In this document: in pieces, positions 37,522-47,186 of the stretch
How positions within the stretch are numbered: position 1 is the stretch's first letter
Layout of the letters: each line of letters begins with the position of its first letter
Source of the DNA: Deltaproteobacteria bacterium Ga0077539
Lineage (GTDB): Bacteria; Myxococcota_A; Polyangia; Polyangiales; Ga0077539
Direction of reading: 5' to 3'
DNA length: 64,000 nucleotides
Assembly: GCA_001465015.1 (NCBI GenBank)
Contig: LNEO01000085.1
Coordinates: 1-64,000 of the forward strand
Notes under the pieces: generated by a model
What the model was told of the DNA's origin: nothing
The model's input: the letters and a program-made list of their open reading frames with translations, nothing else
The model's database searches: none
Position numbers and translations under genes: made by a program

Positions 37522-39045
37522 TCAACGCGCCAGAGATGACGCGTCCTCGCGGATCAGCGTCGATGCGTGTTCGCCCCCGAGGGTCACCATCGCGACGCCG
37601 CCGCCCGGGTGCGCGCTGCCGCCGACGAGGTAGAGCCCGCGCAGCGCGTCGACGCGCTGCTTCGGGCGTCGAAAGGGAGCCGTCGTTCCGTGAGGAGCCT
37701 CGCCGTAGATCGCGCCGCCCACGCTGCCGAGCGCGGCGATGTCCAGAGGCGTCACCCTCGAACGCACACGAATTCGAGACGCGACGTCGGGAAGCAGCTC
37801 GCTCAACCGATGCACGATCGCCTCGTCGACGCGCGCCACCTCCGGGGACCCTTCGCTCCAGCGCTCGGGCTCGTCTCCCGTCGCGGGCGCGTTGACCAGC
37901 ACGTACAGCGAGTGGCACCCCTCGGGCGCGACGCCCGCCTCGGTCAACGACGGTACGTTCACGTAGATGGTGGGATCGGTGGGGGCGACGCGGCGCCGGT
38001 AGATGTCCGAAAACTCCCTCGAATAATCGCGAGGAAAATACAGCGTGTGGTGCGCCAGCGGGCTCACAGGACCCTCGACGCCGAGCAGCAGCGCGTAGCA
38101 CGACACGCTTCGCTCGCGCTTTCGCAGCGCCGAGAGCTCGAGCTCCTTGGCGCACCGCGCGAGAAAGCTCTCAGCCGCCGTCTGCGGGTCGACGTTGACC
38201 ACGACCGCGTCGCAGCGAATGGGCTCGGGCTCTCCTTCGACGCGCACGCCCCAGACGCGCTCGCGCTCGACGAGCACCTCTTGGACCTTCGCGCCGCAGC
38301 GGATCGTCGCGCCCTTGCCCTCGATGCGCGCGGCGAGCGACCGCGCGATCGCCGCCATTCCGCCACGCGGATGCATCGCGCCCATCGTGCACTCGACGTG
38401 CGCGATGTTCGCGTACGCCGCGCTCGTCAGCGACGGATCACCGCCGACGTACGTCGCGAAGCGCTCGACGAACATCCGAAGCTGCGGCGAGCGAAAGTAC
38501 TCGCGCGCCAGACCCTCGAGCGTCCCGAGGTTCTTGCCGAGCTTGACCGCGCCGAGCCCGCGCTTGAGCACCCGAAGCGTAAACGCCGAATACCCCGTGA
38601 ACGGAACCTCGAGGTACGGCTCGCTCGCGTACCGCCAGATCGTCGCGGCGTGCTCGATGAATTTCTTGTAGGCGGCGCCCTCCCCCGCGAACACCGCCTC
38701 GATGTTGCGGGCCGTCTCGTCCGGGTCCTGCACGACGTCGACCCGCGCTGGCCGCCCGTCCTTCGACGAAAAGAAGTACCTGGTTTCAGGATGGATCGGC
38801 GAGAGCCCTACGTCGCGGTCGAGATCGCCTCCCACCGCGCGAAACGCCCGGCGAACGACGTCCGCCATCGTCAACAAAGTCGGCCCCGTGTCGAAGCGAA
38901 ACCCGTCGATCACCCGACGACCGGCTTTGCCGCCCACCGCAGCGGTGGACTCGAAGACGCGAACGCGGTGGCCCTGCGACAAAAGATGCGCCGCGGCCGA
39001 GAGCCCGCCCATCCCCGCGCCGATCACGACAATGTCCAGTGCCAT
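37522..39045 (-). CDS. crtD: Carotenoid desaturase, CrtD/CrtI family
   Basis: VIGAGMGGLSAAAHLLSQGHRVRVFESTAAVGGKAG, FDTGPTLLTM, and C-terminal GLYLVGGSAHPGGGVAMVTLGG. Symbol tentative (paired with crtC). Confidence 0.88.
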   Translation of the reverse strand: MALDIVVIGAGMGGLSAAAHLLSQGHRVRVFESTAAVGGKAGRRVIDGFRFDTGPTLLTMADVVRRAFRAVGGDLDRDVGLSPIHPETRYFFSSKDGRPARVDVVQDPDETARNIEAVFAGEGAAYKKFIEHAATIWRYASEPYLEVPFTGYSAFTLRVLKRGLGAVKLGKNLGTLEGLAREYFRSPQLRMFVERFATYVGGDPSLTSAAYANIAHVECTMGAMHPRGGMAAIARSLAARIEGKGATIRCGAKVQEVLVERERVWGVRVEGEPEPIRCDAVVVNVDPQTAAESFLARCAKELELSALRKRERSVSCYALLLGVEGPVSPLAHHTLYFPRDYSREFSDIYRRRVAPTDPTIYVNVPSLTEAGVAPEGCHSLYVLVNAPATGDEPERWSEGSPEVARVDEAIVHRLSELLPDVASRIRVRSRVTPLDIAALGSVGGAIYGEAPHGTTAPFRRPKQRVDALRGLYLVGGSAHPGGGVAMVTLGGEHASTLIREDASSLAR

Positions 39046-39090
39046 GCTGTTCGACGTACGATGCCACGGCACAGCGATCGGTTTCGTCGG

Positions 39091-39975
39091 TTATCGCTGG
39101 AGCCGTTCGAGCGAGAACCGGGCGACCGCCGAGAGCTTTCCCGCCGTCGAAACCCGCGCCCTGCCCTCGAGCACGTCCCACCCTCTCGCTTCGAGCACCG
39201 TCAGGATCTCCGAGTAGGCTGCGCGCATCACCGTCGTCGCCGCGCGACCGGCGGCCGACGTGATCATCCCGATCCCCTCGTCCGCGCTCGCGTACCGCGC
39301 GCGGGCGCGCCCTGCGTACTCGGCCACGAGCTCGCGCAACGCGGGCGACGCCGTGTCGCGACCGAGCTCGTCTCGCGCGATCCCGTACCGCGCCAGGGCG
39401 GTCTGCGGTAGGTACACCCGGCCGCGCTGACGATAGTCCTCGCGCACATCGCGAAGGATGTTGGTGATCTGCATCGCGACGCCCAGGTCCGTCGCGCGCG
39501 GCAGCGCCTCGGGGCCGCTGGTGCCGAACAGCTGCGCCATCATGGCACCCACCGTCCCTGCCACGAGATAGCAGTATCGCTCGAACTCTTCGTCGTCCGC
39601 GATCTGCTCGAGCGTCACGTCCCACGCGACGCCGTCGATCAGCTCGTCGAACGGGCGACGCTCGAGCGCGAACCGCCGCGTCGTATCCCGCAGCGCCGCG
39701 AGCGACGGATCCTCCAGAACGTCGAACGAACACACAGCGTCGAGCATCGCGCGAAGCGATCGAACGCGACGCTCGAGCTCGTCGCGCGGGGCTCCCTCGG
39801 CCTCGTCGATCGCGTCGTCGATGCGTCGGCAAAACGCGTAGACCGCGTACGCGCCGCGGCGCGTGTGACCCGCGAGCGCGTGCGACGCGAGGTAGAAGCT
39901 CGCGGCGTGCGCGCGCGTGGTCTCGCGGCAGGCCTCGTATCCCCGCGCGACGAGCGCGGCTTCAGCGCGGCTCAC
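39091..39975 (-). CDS. crtB: Phytoene synthase
   Basis: SFYLASHAL, AVYAFCRRIDDAIDE, ATDLGVAMQITNILRDVREDYRQRGRVYLP. GTG start overlapping the upstream gene's stop. Confidence 0.92.
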   Translation of the reverse strand: MSRAEAALVARGYEACRETTRAHAASFYLASHALAGHTRRGAYAVYAFCRRIDDAIDEAEGAPRDELERRVRSLRAMLDAVCSFDVLEDPSLAALRDTTRRFALERRPFDELIDGVAWDVTLEQIADDEEFERYCYLVAGTVGAMMAQLFGTSGPEALPRATDLGVAMQITNILRDVREDYRQRGRVYLPQTALARYGIARDELGRDTASPALRELVAEYAGRARARYASADEGIGMITSAAGRAATTVMRAAYSEILTVLEARGWDVLEGRARVSTAGKLSAVARFSLERLQR

Positions 39976-41666
39976 AGAAGGTCCATCGCCAGAGCGCGCG
40001 ATCGATCGAGCGCGACGTCGCTGATCGAGCTGAGCCCGCGCTGCTGAAAGCGCTGCGCGGAATAGAGCGCGCGCGGATCGGACTCGTGCTGACCGCTCCA
40101 CGCCGCGTGCGCAGACAAGAGCGCGAGGGACAACGATCGAGCCAGGGTCATCGCGATCGCCCTCGCCGACGCCTCGACGATCGCGAGCTGATCGCCGTGC
40201 GCAGAGAGCGCCTCGAGCGCCTGCTGCGCCGCGTAGAAAGCTGCCCTCGCGCACACTCCCGCGCCCCCGTCGCCCGCGAGCGCAACACACCGGCGAACCT
40301 CGTCGAGCACTGCCTCCGCCGCCTCGGGCCTGGCGAGCGCCTTGAGCACGTCCAGAGACAGGACGTTGGTTGTCCCCTCCCAGATTGGCAGCACCTGCGC
40401 GTCCCGCAAGAGCACGGGAAGCCCGGTGTCTTCGACGTAGCCCGCGCCGCCGAAACACTCGAGCGCCTCGCTCGTGATCGAGACCGCCTGCTTGCCCGTC
40501 ATCAGCTTCGCGAGCGGGGTCATCACGCGAAGAAGCTGCTCGCCTTGCGCGTCGAGCGCGCGGTCGTCGTCCTGACCGAGCAGCTCGCACACGCGAAACG
40601 TCAGGTGAAATGCCGCCTCGAACTCGCACTGCATGTCCGCGAGCGTCTCGGCGTGCAGCGGCTTCTCTGCGAGGGTCGCGCCGAAGGCGACGCGCTTTCG
40701 AGCATAGTCTCGCGCGAGCGACAGGCCGCGACGCATCGCGCTGATCGAGCAGATCGCGTTCCACGTGCGCGTACTGTTGAGCATCGGCGTGATCGCGCGA
40801 ACCCCGTCGCTGGTGCCCACGACGGCGACCGCGGGCGTGTCCCTGAGCTCGAGCTCGGCCGTCGGCACCTTTCGCGTGCCGAGCTTGTCCTTCAGGCGAT
40901 TGATCGTGATGTTCTCGAGCCGTCCCTCGCTGTTGCGAAGCTCGACGTAGAACAACGCCAGCCCCTTTCCGCCGCGCGGATTGCCCTCGGGCCGCGCGAG
41001 GGTGAGCGTCATCTCGCTCGTGGTCGCGCTCGTGAACCATTTGGTCCCCGACAAGAGCCATCGTCCGTCGCCAGCGCTGCGCGCCACGGTCTCGCTCAGC
41101 CCGACGTCGCTGCCGCCAGTGCGCTCGGTCATCCACTGACCGCTCGTCCACATCGTGCTGGCATCGCGCGAGGTGAGGCGAGGAATCGCTCGCTCGATGA
41201 GCGCCTTGTTGCCGTGCGCCAGCAGCGTCCGCGCCGCGCCGTCGGTCATCGCGAGCGGACAGGTGTACACGTCGCTCGACGGCGCAAAGAGATACACCAA
41301 CGCGAACTGGGCGACGCGCGAGAGCGACCCGTACGCCCGCTCGTAGCCGGTCGCGACGAGCCCGTACTTCGCGGTGACCTCCTTCGCGCGCTTCCAAAGC
41401 GGCGTCAGCTCGATGCGATCGACGCGATTGCCCCACGGGTCCCACGACGTGAGCACCGGCTCGTTCAAGCGATCTTCGAGCGAGAGCGGGTGAAGCTCGT
41501 CGCGCACGACAGCCGAGAGCGACGCGAGGTCGGCCTCGAGCTTGGATCGCGCGTCTCCCGCGGCGAACGTCCGCGCGAGATACGAACGGAGAACGCGGTC
41601 GGTCGAGAACGGATCTTCGAGGGTCGGAGGCTGCTGAAAGAACGCCATGGGGTCTGTCGGATCCAC
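39972..41666 (-). CDS. Acyl-CoA dehydrogenase family protein (AidB-like)
   Basis: WMTERTGGSDVGLSETVA, SGTKWFTSATTSEMTLTLARPEGN, ECFGGAGYVEDTGLPVLLRDAQVLPIWEGTTNVLSLD. Confidence 0.92.
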   Translation of the reverse strand: MDPTDPMAFFQQPPTLEDPFSTDRVLRSYLARTFAAGDARSKLEADLASLSAVVRDELHPLSLEDRLNEPVLTSWDPWGNRVDRIELTPLWKRAKEVTAKYGLVATGYERAYGSLSRVAQFALVYLFAPSSDVYTCPLAMTDGAARTLLAHGNKALIERAIPRLTSRDASTMWTSGQWMTERTGGSDVGLSETVARSAGDGRWLLSGTKWFTSATTSEMTLTLARPEGNPRGGKGLALFYVELRNSEGRLENITINRLKDKLGTRKVPTAELELRDTPAVAVVGTSDGVRAITPMLNSTRTWNAICSISAMRRGLSLARDYARKRVAFGATLAEKPLHAETLADMQCEFEAAFHLTFRVCELLGQDDDRALDAQGEQLLRVMTPLAKLMTGKQAVSITSEALECFGGAGYVEDTGLPVLLRDAQVLPIWEGTTNVLSLDVLKALARPEAAEAVLDEVRRCVALAGDGGAGVCARAAFYAAQQALEALSAHGDQLAIVEASARAIAMTLARSLSLALLSAHAAWSGQHESDPRALYSAQRFQQRGLSSISDVALDRSRALAMDLL

Positions 41667-41698
41667 TTACCGCGTCCGCAGACCTCTGGGGAAGAGCC

Positions 41699-43639
41699 TC
41701 ACCCCACGCCGCCGCAGCGCCACGTAAACGACAGCGACCGCAAAATCGGCGTCGCCACCATCGGCATCGAGACAGGAACGAACGTCACCGTGATTCGCGC
41801 GAATCGCCCGAGGTTCATCACGCCGGCTTCACGCAGCTTCTGCGCGATGTTGATCGGCGAGCGCATCATGGGGGCGCTTCCCAGCGAGATCGGTCTCGCC
41901 ATCGCGAGACCCGTTCGGCTGTCGGCGATCTGAATGGAGAACACGAGCGAGGTGCCCGCGGGCGTCTCTGCGTTCCAGTAGAGCTCGCCGTACGTGCCGC
42001 CCTCGCAGGTCTCGTAGTCCTCGCTGTAGGTCCCTCGCCCGATCACGAGTCGTCGCACGGCGCCCGTGAAGTCCGTGTATGTATACACCTGGTTGGGTCC
42101 GCTGAAGCTGGTCCAGCGATTCATCGCGGGCTCGTAGCGCACCAGCGGCGAGGGCATCGCGGCCGACGCGACCCAGATGTTGCCTGCGCGGTCAGCGCCG
42201 AGCGCCGTCGGCTGCTGGTGAGGCACCGTCGGCGTGAGCGCCGTCACACGAGAGGACGGGACCGTCGCGTCGGGCATGAAGTCATCGGCGTTGAAGTACC
42301 CGATGCGCGTCGGCCCGGTCCAATCGCCGCTCTGCGACAGCGGAACCCACACGCGATTCATCGGGTCGACCGTGATGCCGAGGCCCGCGCCTCCGCCCGG
42401 CGGAAGATGCGCGGACATATCGACGCGCGTCCATCGTCCCGTCATCGGGTTGTAGCCAACGACGTCGCGGCAGGTTCGGCCAGAGAGCCAGATCCGACCG
42501 CGCACGTCCGTGGTGATTCCGTAGGATGCCCCGCAGTTTCCACGGGTCGCGCTGGGGACGTCGACGTGCGGACCGACGGTGCCAGTCGTGACGTTGACAG
42601 GCGTGATGCGCGCGCTGATCGAGTGCTGCCACAGCGTGCCGTCCGGAGTGACGACGGCGCCGTACGCGCACGTCGCGAGCGGGACGGCGCGAATCGTCTC
42701 GCCGGTCCTCGGGTTGAGCCGAAACAGCCCCGCGTTGCCCATGGTGGTGCCGGTCGCGCACGAGCCCACCCAGGGATATCCCTGGGGAAACATCTCGTCG
42801 CCCTGATCGATCGCGATCGACCGAAGCACCGCGTTGACCGGACCAACGTTGGCCGTCCACAGCACGCATTCGTCCTGACCGAACGGCCTCACGTCGCTCG
42901 GCCCCGAGCTCGTGTCGATCATCCCGTTGCCGTTGCGATCGAGGCAGTCGCGACGATCCGCGGCGATCTTCGTCACCGTGCCCTGCATCATGAACGCACG
43001 ATTGGCGACGTACGCGTCGCCCACGCCGTCGACGACGGTGCGGGACGGCATGTTGCAGCCATTCTCCCAGCAGCATCGGTTGACGCACTCGCCCGAGGGC
43101 AATCCAACGCGATAGCGGCCGATCTCGGTGCCGGTGTTGGCGTCCCACTTCGAGAGCGTGCTCTCCGCGGTGTTGGGGATCCACAGGTAGTCCGCGCGGC
43201 GCGACTCTGCGCGCACGATGAGGCCGCCCGAGGGCATGTCGAACGCGACGCCCTGCTGACCCTCGTCCGAAAACGGTCGACCGCTGGTGCCCGTGCGCAC
43301 GGAGTTGCACGACGTGTCTCGCGTCCACTCGCAGAGCCCGCGCGCGTTGCACACGTCGATGGTGCAGCCCTCTTGATCGTCGCAGTCGAGGTTGTCGCCA
43401 CACGCGCGAACGACGCCGCCCTCGCCAGCGCCCGTGTCGGCAACGACTCCGCCGTCGCCACCGTCACCGCCGCCGCCTCCATCCTGCGAAGCGCCATCGA
43501 CGCGAGCGTCGCCTGTCACGATCCGCCCTCCGTCCCCTGCATCCGTCGGGTCGAAGGGCGTCCCGCCCTCGCTGCACGCGACGAGCGCGACAGAGGACAG
43601 CAAGGCCAAGGTCAACGAAAGGCTGAAGCGCATGATCAA
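41699..43639 (-). CDS. Lipoprotein with Cys-rich N-terminus and propeller-like body (family A, copy 3)
   Basis: Lipobox ALVAC, DCDDQEGCTIDVCNARGLCEW, GRPFSDEGQQGVAFDMPSGGLIVRAESRRADYLWIPN. Confidence 0.87.
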   Translation of the reverse strand: MIMRFSLSLTLALLSSVALVACSEGGTPFDPTDAGDGGRIVTGDARVDGASQDGGGGGDGGDGGVVADTGAGEGGVVRACGDNLDCDDQEGCTIDVCNARGLCEWTRDTSCNSVRTGTSGRPFSDEGQQGVAFDMPSGGLIVRAESRRADYLWIPNTAESTLSKWDANTGTEIGRYRVGLPSGECVNRCCWENGCNMPSRTVVDGVGDAYVANRAFMMQGTVTKIAADRRDCLDRNGNGMIDTSSGPSDVRPFGQDECVLWTANVGPVNAVLRSIAIDQGDEMFPQGYPWVGSCATGTTMGNAGLFRLNPRTGETIRAVPLATCAYGAVVTPDGTLWQHSISARITPVNVTTGTVGPHVDVPSATRGNCGASYGITTDVRGRIWLSGRTCRDVVGYNPMTGRWTRVDMSAHLPPGGGAGLGITVDPMNRVWVPLSQSGDWTGPTRIGYFNADDFMPDATVPSSRVTALTPTVPHQQPTALGADRAGNIWVASAAMPSPLVRYEPAMNRWTSFSGPNQVYTYTDFTGAVRRLVIGRGTYSEDYETCEGGTYGELYWNAETPAGTSLVFSIQIADSRTGLAMARPISLGSAPMMRSPINIAQKLREAGVMNLGRFARITVTFVPVSMPMVATPILRSLSFTWRCGGVG

Positions 43640-43751
43640 TGACTCCTCGAAGATCGCTCACGAAGCGATCTCCCGGAGTGTACGCGAAAACGCAAGCGCA
43701 GGCAGCGGCCGCGACGGCGAACGCGCAGCGCTCTTCGCGCGGCGGAGCGTT

Positions 43752-44708
43752 CTATCCGTTGAGCTTCTCGATGAGCTCGGCGAACACGCGTCGCGCTTTG
43801 GGCAGCTCGGTTCCCGGCAACGAAATCGCGCCGACGACGGGATGACCGCCGCCGCCGTACTGCTCACAAAGCTCGGCGACGTTGTGGTTGCGGGGCTTCG
43901 ATGACCAGGGATTGAAGCCCACCGACAGCTTCGCGCGCCGCGGCGTCCACGCCAGCACAACCGAGTACATCGCCGTCGGAAAGAGCTTGTAGCCCACGAA
44001 CTTCGCGACCGTGTCGAGCGGCTGCTCGCTGAGGTCGAAATGCGCGACGACGCCCTTCTGCTCGCCGACGCGCGCCATGCGCTCGGTGAGCGCGGCCTGG
44101 CGCTCGCGGATCGGACCGATGCGCGCTTGCACGATGGGGCTGCGCGCGATCGCGTCGAGGCCTTCGTTCGCGAGCCGCGGGATGATCTCCGAGCAAAACG
44201 CGTCGTCGCCGCACTCTTGAACGACCGCAGTGATCGCCAGCGCGGGCTCGTCCAGGCTCGTGGCGATGTCGGCGTTGGCGAAGCGAGCGGCGTCGACGAT
44301 GTCGGCCCAACGAATCATTTCGCTGAGGTCCGGCGCCTGCCAGCCGGTGTGCTCGCGGAGGATGTCCGCGATGAACTGCGTGCACGAGCCGTAGGCCCCG
44401 TCATGAAACTTCTTTCGCGTCGTGTCGGACTCGAAGTGCGCCTTCGAGCCCGGTTCTTGAAACGCGCTCACGTGGTGATCGAAGTACCAGGTGAGCAGGG
44501 GGCTCTGCGTGTAGCGAAAATCGAGGATCGCGTTGATCGCGCCGTCGACCAGCTTGTCCGCGATGGGCGGAGCGTTGGGCTCGTACGCGAGGCCCTTGTA
44601 GATGAAGCTGCGCTGGTTCTCCCGTTCGCGGAGGTACCTGGTGAAAATCGCGGCGCTGCACGCGCCATCGAAACAGTGCCCGTGGTGGGCAATCACGACG
44701 TCGCTCAC
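43752..44708 (-). CDS. DHH-family phosphoesterase
   Basis: VIAHHGHCFDGACSAAIF, YFDHHVSAFQ, and a glycine-rich GGGGHPVVGAI DHHA1-like C-terminus. GTG start. Confidence 0.87.
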   Translation of the reverse strand: MSDVVIAHHGHCFDGACSAAIFTRYLRERENQRSFIYKGLAYEPNAPPIADKLVDGAINAILDFRYTQSPLLTWYFDHHVSAFQEPGSKAHFESDTTRKKFHDGAYGSCTQFIADILREHTGWQAPDLSEMIRWADIVDAARFANADIATSLDEPALAITAVVQECGDDAFCSEIIPRLANEGLDAIARSPIVQARIGPIRERQAALTERMARVGEQKGVVAHFDLSEQPLDTVAKFVGYKLFPTAMYSVVLAWTPRRAKLSVGFNPWSSKPRNHNVAELCEQYGGGGHPVVGAISLPGTELPKARRVFAELIEKLNG

Positions 44709-44873
44709 CAGCGGACGAGAGCACGGGCGACGGGGCACCCGTCAACTCGAGACAACAACTGCCAACCAAGTTGACACACAATCCGCGAGAATCCGTGTAA
44801 CTGTATCAATACACACTCAACGAAATGCTGGCATACCCATTGCTCGAGAAAACCTCTCAGGAGGTATTGCGAA

Positions 44874-46868
44874 ATGAACAAGTCCCCCGCGAAGCCAGCG
44901 AACGCAAAACGAATCATTTGGGTCACTGCAGCCGCAGTCAGCGCAGGCTGTCTGGACCGACCCGTGGCCTCGGTCCGACCGCAGATCCAGTCCGCGGCGC
45001 AATACGTCGCGTCCGCAGACCGCACGGATCGAGTCGACCTGCTCGTGGTCGTCGACAACTCGGGCTCGATGGCGGCCAACCAGAGCAACCTGATGGCGCA
45101 GCTCGGCCCGATGATCGAGCAGCTCGTCTCGCCTCGGTGTCTCTCTCGCGCCAACCCAAGCGCCGCGCCGCACGCGTGCGATTCGCGCAACGCGGACGAC
45201 GTCCCGCAGTACCCCGCGGTCAAGGACCTTCACGTCGGCGTGATCTCGACCGACCTCGGAACGGCCGGGCAGCTCGACTGCGGCTCGACGGGCGCGGCCT
45301 CGATGACCGGCGACGACGGGCTGCTCAACCCGATGCGCTTCGGCGCTGCGATGGCGCAGCACCTTCCGTGGAGAAACCCGGCGCTTCCAGCGGGGTTTCG
45401 CTCGGCATCGTGCGGGATGGACCCGATGCGGTTTCCTCGGTTCATCGGCTTTTGCTCGAACGAGGCGGACGCGAGCTGCGACGCGCCGGGCGCGGACACA
45501 TCGACGCGAGATCCGGCGCTGTTCTCCGAGTGGTTTCGCTGCAACGCCGGACTCTTCGTCGGAGGCTGCGGCATCGAGCAGCCCCTCGAGGCCGCGTGGC
45601 GCGCGCTCGTCCACCACGACGCGCGATCACTCCCAGGAAACACCAGCCAGAACGCGGGATTTCTCCGCGAAGAGGCGCTCCTCGCGATCGTCGTGCTCAC
45701 GGACGAAGAAGACGGCTCCGTTCGCTTGTGCGATCGAGACGAGGGCTTCTCTGCGCAGACCGGAAGCGCCTGCTCCGACGCGCGCACCGTGTTTCGGCCG
45801 GACAGCCGCGAGTGGGCCAACGCCGTCACCGCCGGCGGGCAGCAAGACATCAACGGGCGGTTCTACGGCTACCGCCCCGGAAGCGCGCAGGACCCGACGT
45901 GGTCGGTCGATCGCTACTTCAACCGCGCCGCCGCCGAAGCGCCCGGTCGGTGGTCGCGAGACCTGCTCTCGCTCAAGCCGGGACACCCCGAGCGAATCGT
46001 GTTCGCGGCGATCGCCGGCGTTCCGCTCGCGGTGCCGACGCGCAGCGTCGATGGGCAGCAGCTCACCGATTGGGCCGCGCTGCTCGGAGCTCCGGGCCCC
46101 GGTGGCGCCGATGATTTCGTGGGTCGCGACGTCTCGACGGCCGCTGCAGGGACGCAAGGCGCAGCGGGCGCCTGGTCGATGCGCGGCGCACGCGCGGCGG
46201 GCTGCGAGCACGTCGAACCCGCGTGCCGTCGCGAGGGATCGACGCCCCACCCGACCAACGCCTGCGCGGCGACCGGCACTGTGCCTGGGCAGTACATGGC
46301 GTTTCCCTCGCGCCGCGTGATCGAGCTCGCGCGACGGTTCGACGAGAGCCCCGTCTGCAACGGCGCGCCGTGCCGCAACGGAATCGTGACCTCCATCTGC
46401 TCGTCGGACTATCGCGGAGCGATGTCGTCGATCGTCGAGAAGATCCAGCGTCGACTCGAGACGCCGTGCCTGAACCGCGCGCTCGACACCAGCCTGGATT
46501 CGACCGGCGCCGTTCGGGCGACGTGCATCGTGCGCGAGGCGCAGCCCGACGGAACGACCAGCTGCGATCGGTCCCGCGGACGGCTTCCCATCGATGGCGA
46601 GCGCGGCGTCGACAGCGCTGGCCGTGTGCTCTGCGAGGTGGCCCAGATCGCGACGCACCCACAGAGCAGCGGGACGCCGCTGGCACCCGTGAGCGACGAA
46701 GCCGGCTGGTTCTACGATCAACGCCCGGACCCGAGAAACGCTGCCTGCCGCTCGAGCGTTCGCTTCACCGCGGCGGGCGAGCCGAGGACCGGAGCCCGCG
46801 TCCTGCTCGAATGCATCCAGCGCGTCGAGCAGTCGTCCGAAGAGTCCCCAGCGACTGGGATGCGCTAG
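44874..46868 (+). CDS. VWA-like lipoprotein (family B, copy 1)
   Basis: Lipobox VSAGC, VDLLVVVDNSGSMAANQSNLM (MIDAS-like DxSxS), LTDEEDGS. Confidence 0.85.
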   Translation: MNKSPAKPANAKRIIWVTAAAVSAGCLDRPVASVRPQIQSAAQYVASADRTDRVDLLVVVDNSGSMAANQSNLMAQLGPMIEQLVSPRCLSRANPSAAPHACDSRNADDVPQYPAVKDLHVGVISTDLGTAGQLDCGSTGAASMTGDDGLLNPMRFGAAMAQHLPWRNPALPAGFRSASCGMDPMRFPRFIGFCSNEADASCDAPGADTSTRDPALFSEWFRCNAGLFVGGCGIEQPLEAAWRALVHHDARSLPGNTSQNAGFLREEALLAIVVLTDEEDGSVRLCDRDEGFSAQTGSACSDARTVFRPDSREWANAVTAGGQQDINGRFYGYRPGSAQDPTWSVDRYFNRAAAEAPGRWSRDLLSLKPGHPERIVFAAIAGVPLAVPTRSVDGQQLTDWAALLGAPGPGGADDFVGRDVSTAAAGTQGAAGAWSMRGARAAGCEHVEPACRREGSTPHPTNACAATGTVPGQYMAFPSRRVIELARRFDESPVCNGAPCRNGIVTSICSSDYRGAMSSIVEKIQRRLETPCLNRALDTSLDSTGAVRATCIVREAQPDGTTSCDRSRGRLPIDGERGVDSAGRVLCEVAQIATHPQSSGTPLAPVSDEAGWFYDQRPDPRNAACRSSVRFTAAGEPRTGARVLLECIQRVEQSSEESPATGMR

Positions 46869-47186
46869 GGACAACAAGGCTGCCAACTCTGTTGGCGGTC
46901 TCGGGGGGCGGCGCTGGCGGCGCTCGAACCGCTCGACCCGCGTTCGTTCTGCGAAACGACAGCGTGTTTGCTGCGGTTGCATCGCGATCCTTCCGTAGGC
47001 CCGAGGTTTGCTCTCGGAAGTTGGAGCGTACGGGCGAAAGGGTTTGACCCTTCTGTCCGCAGGTCGGTAACGTAGGCGCCCGCTGGGTGTTCGCTGGAGT
47101 TTCGCCGATGCGAAGCTGCAATGATCTTCAGAAGGCGTCGAATCAGAGGGCCGCTACAGACGCGGCCGTCGGAGGCAAGAGAAGCG

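Noticed and set aside
40086-41933. 615-aa plus-strand ORF
   Set aside because: Antisense to the acyl-CoA dehydrogenase; no recognisable motifs.
47030-47075. Functional tRNA gene
   Set aside because: T-arm-like sequence only; I could not assemble a full cloverleaf with acceptor and anticodon arms.
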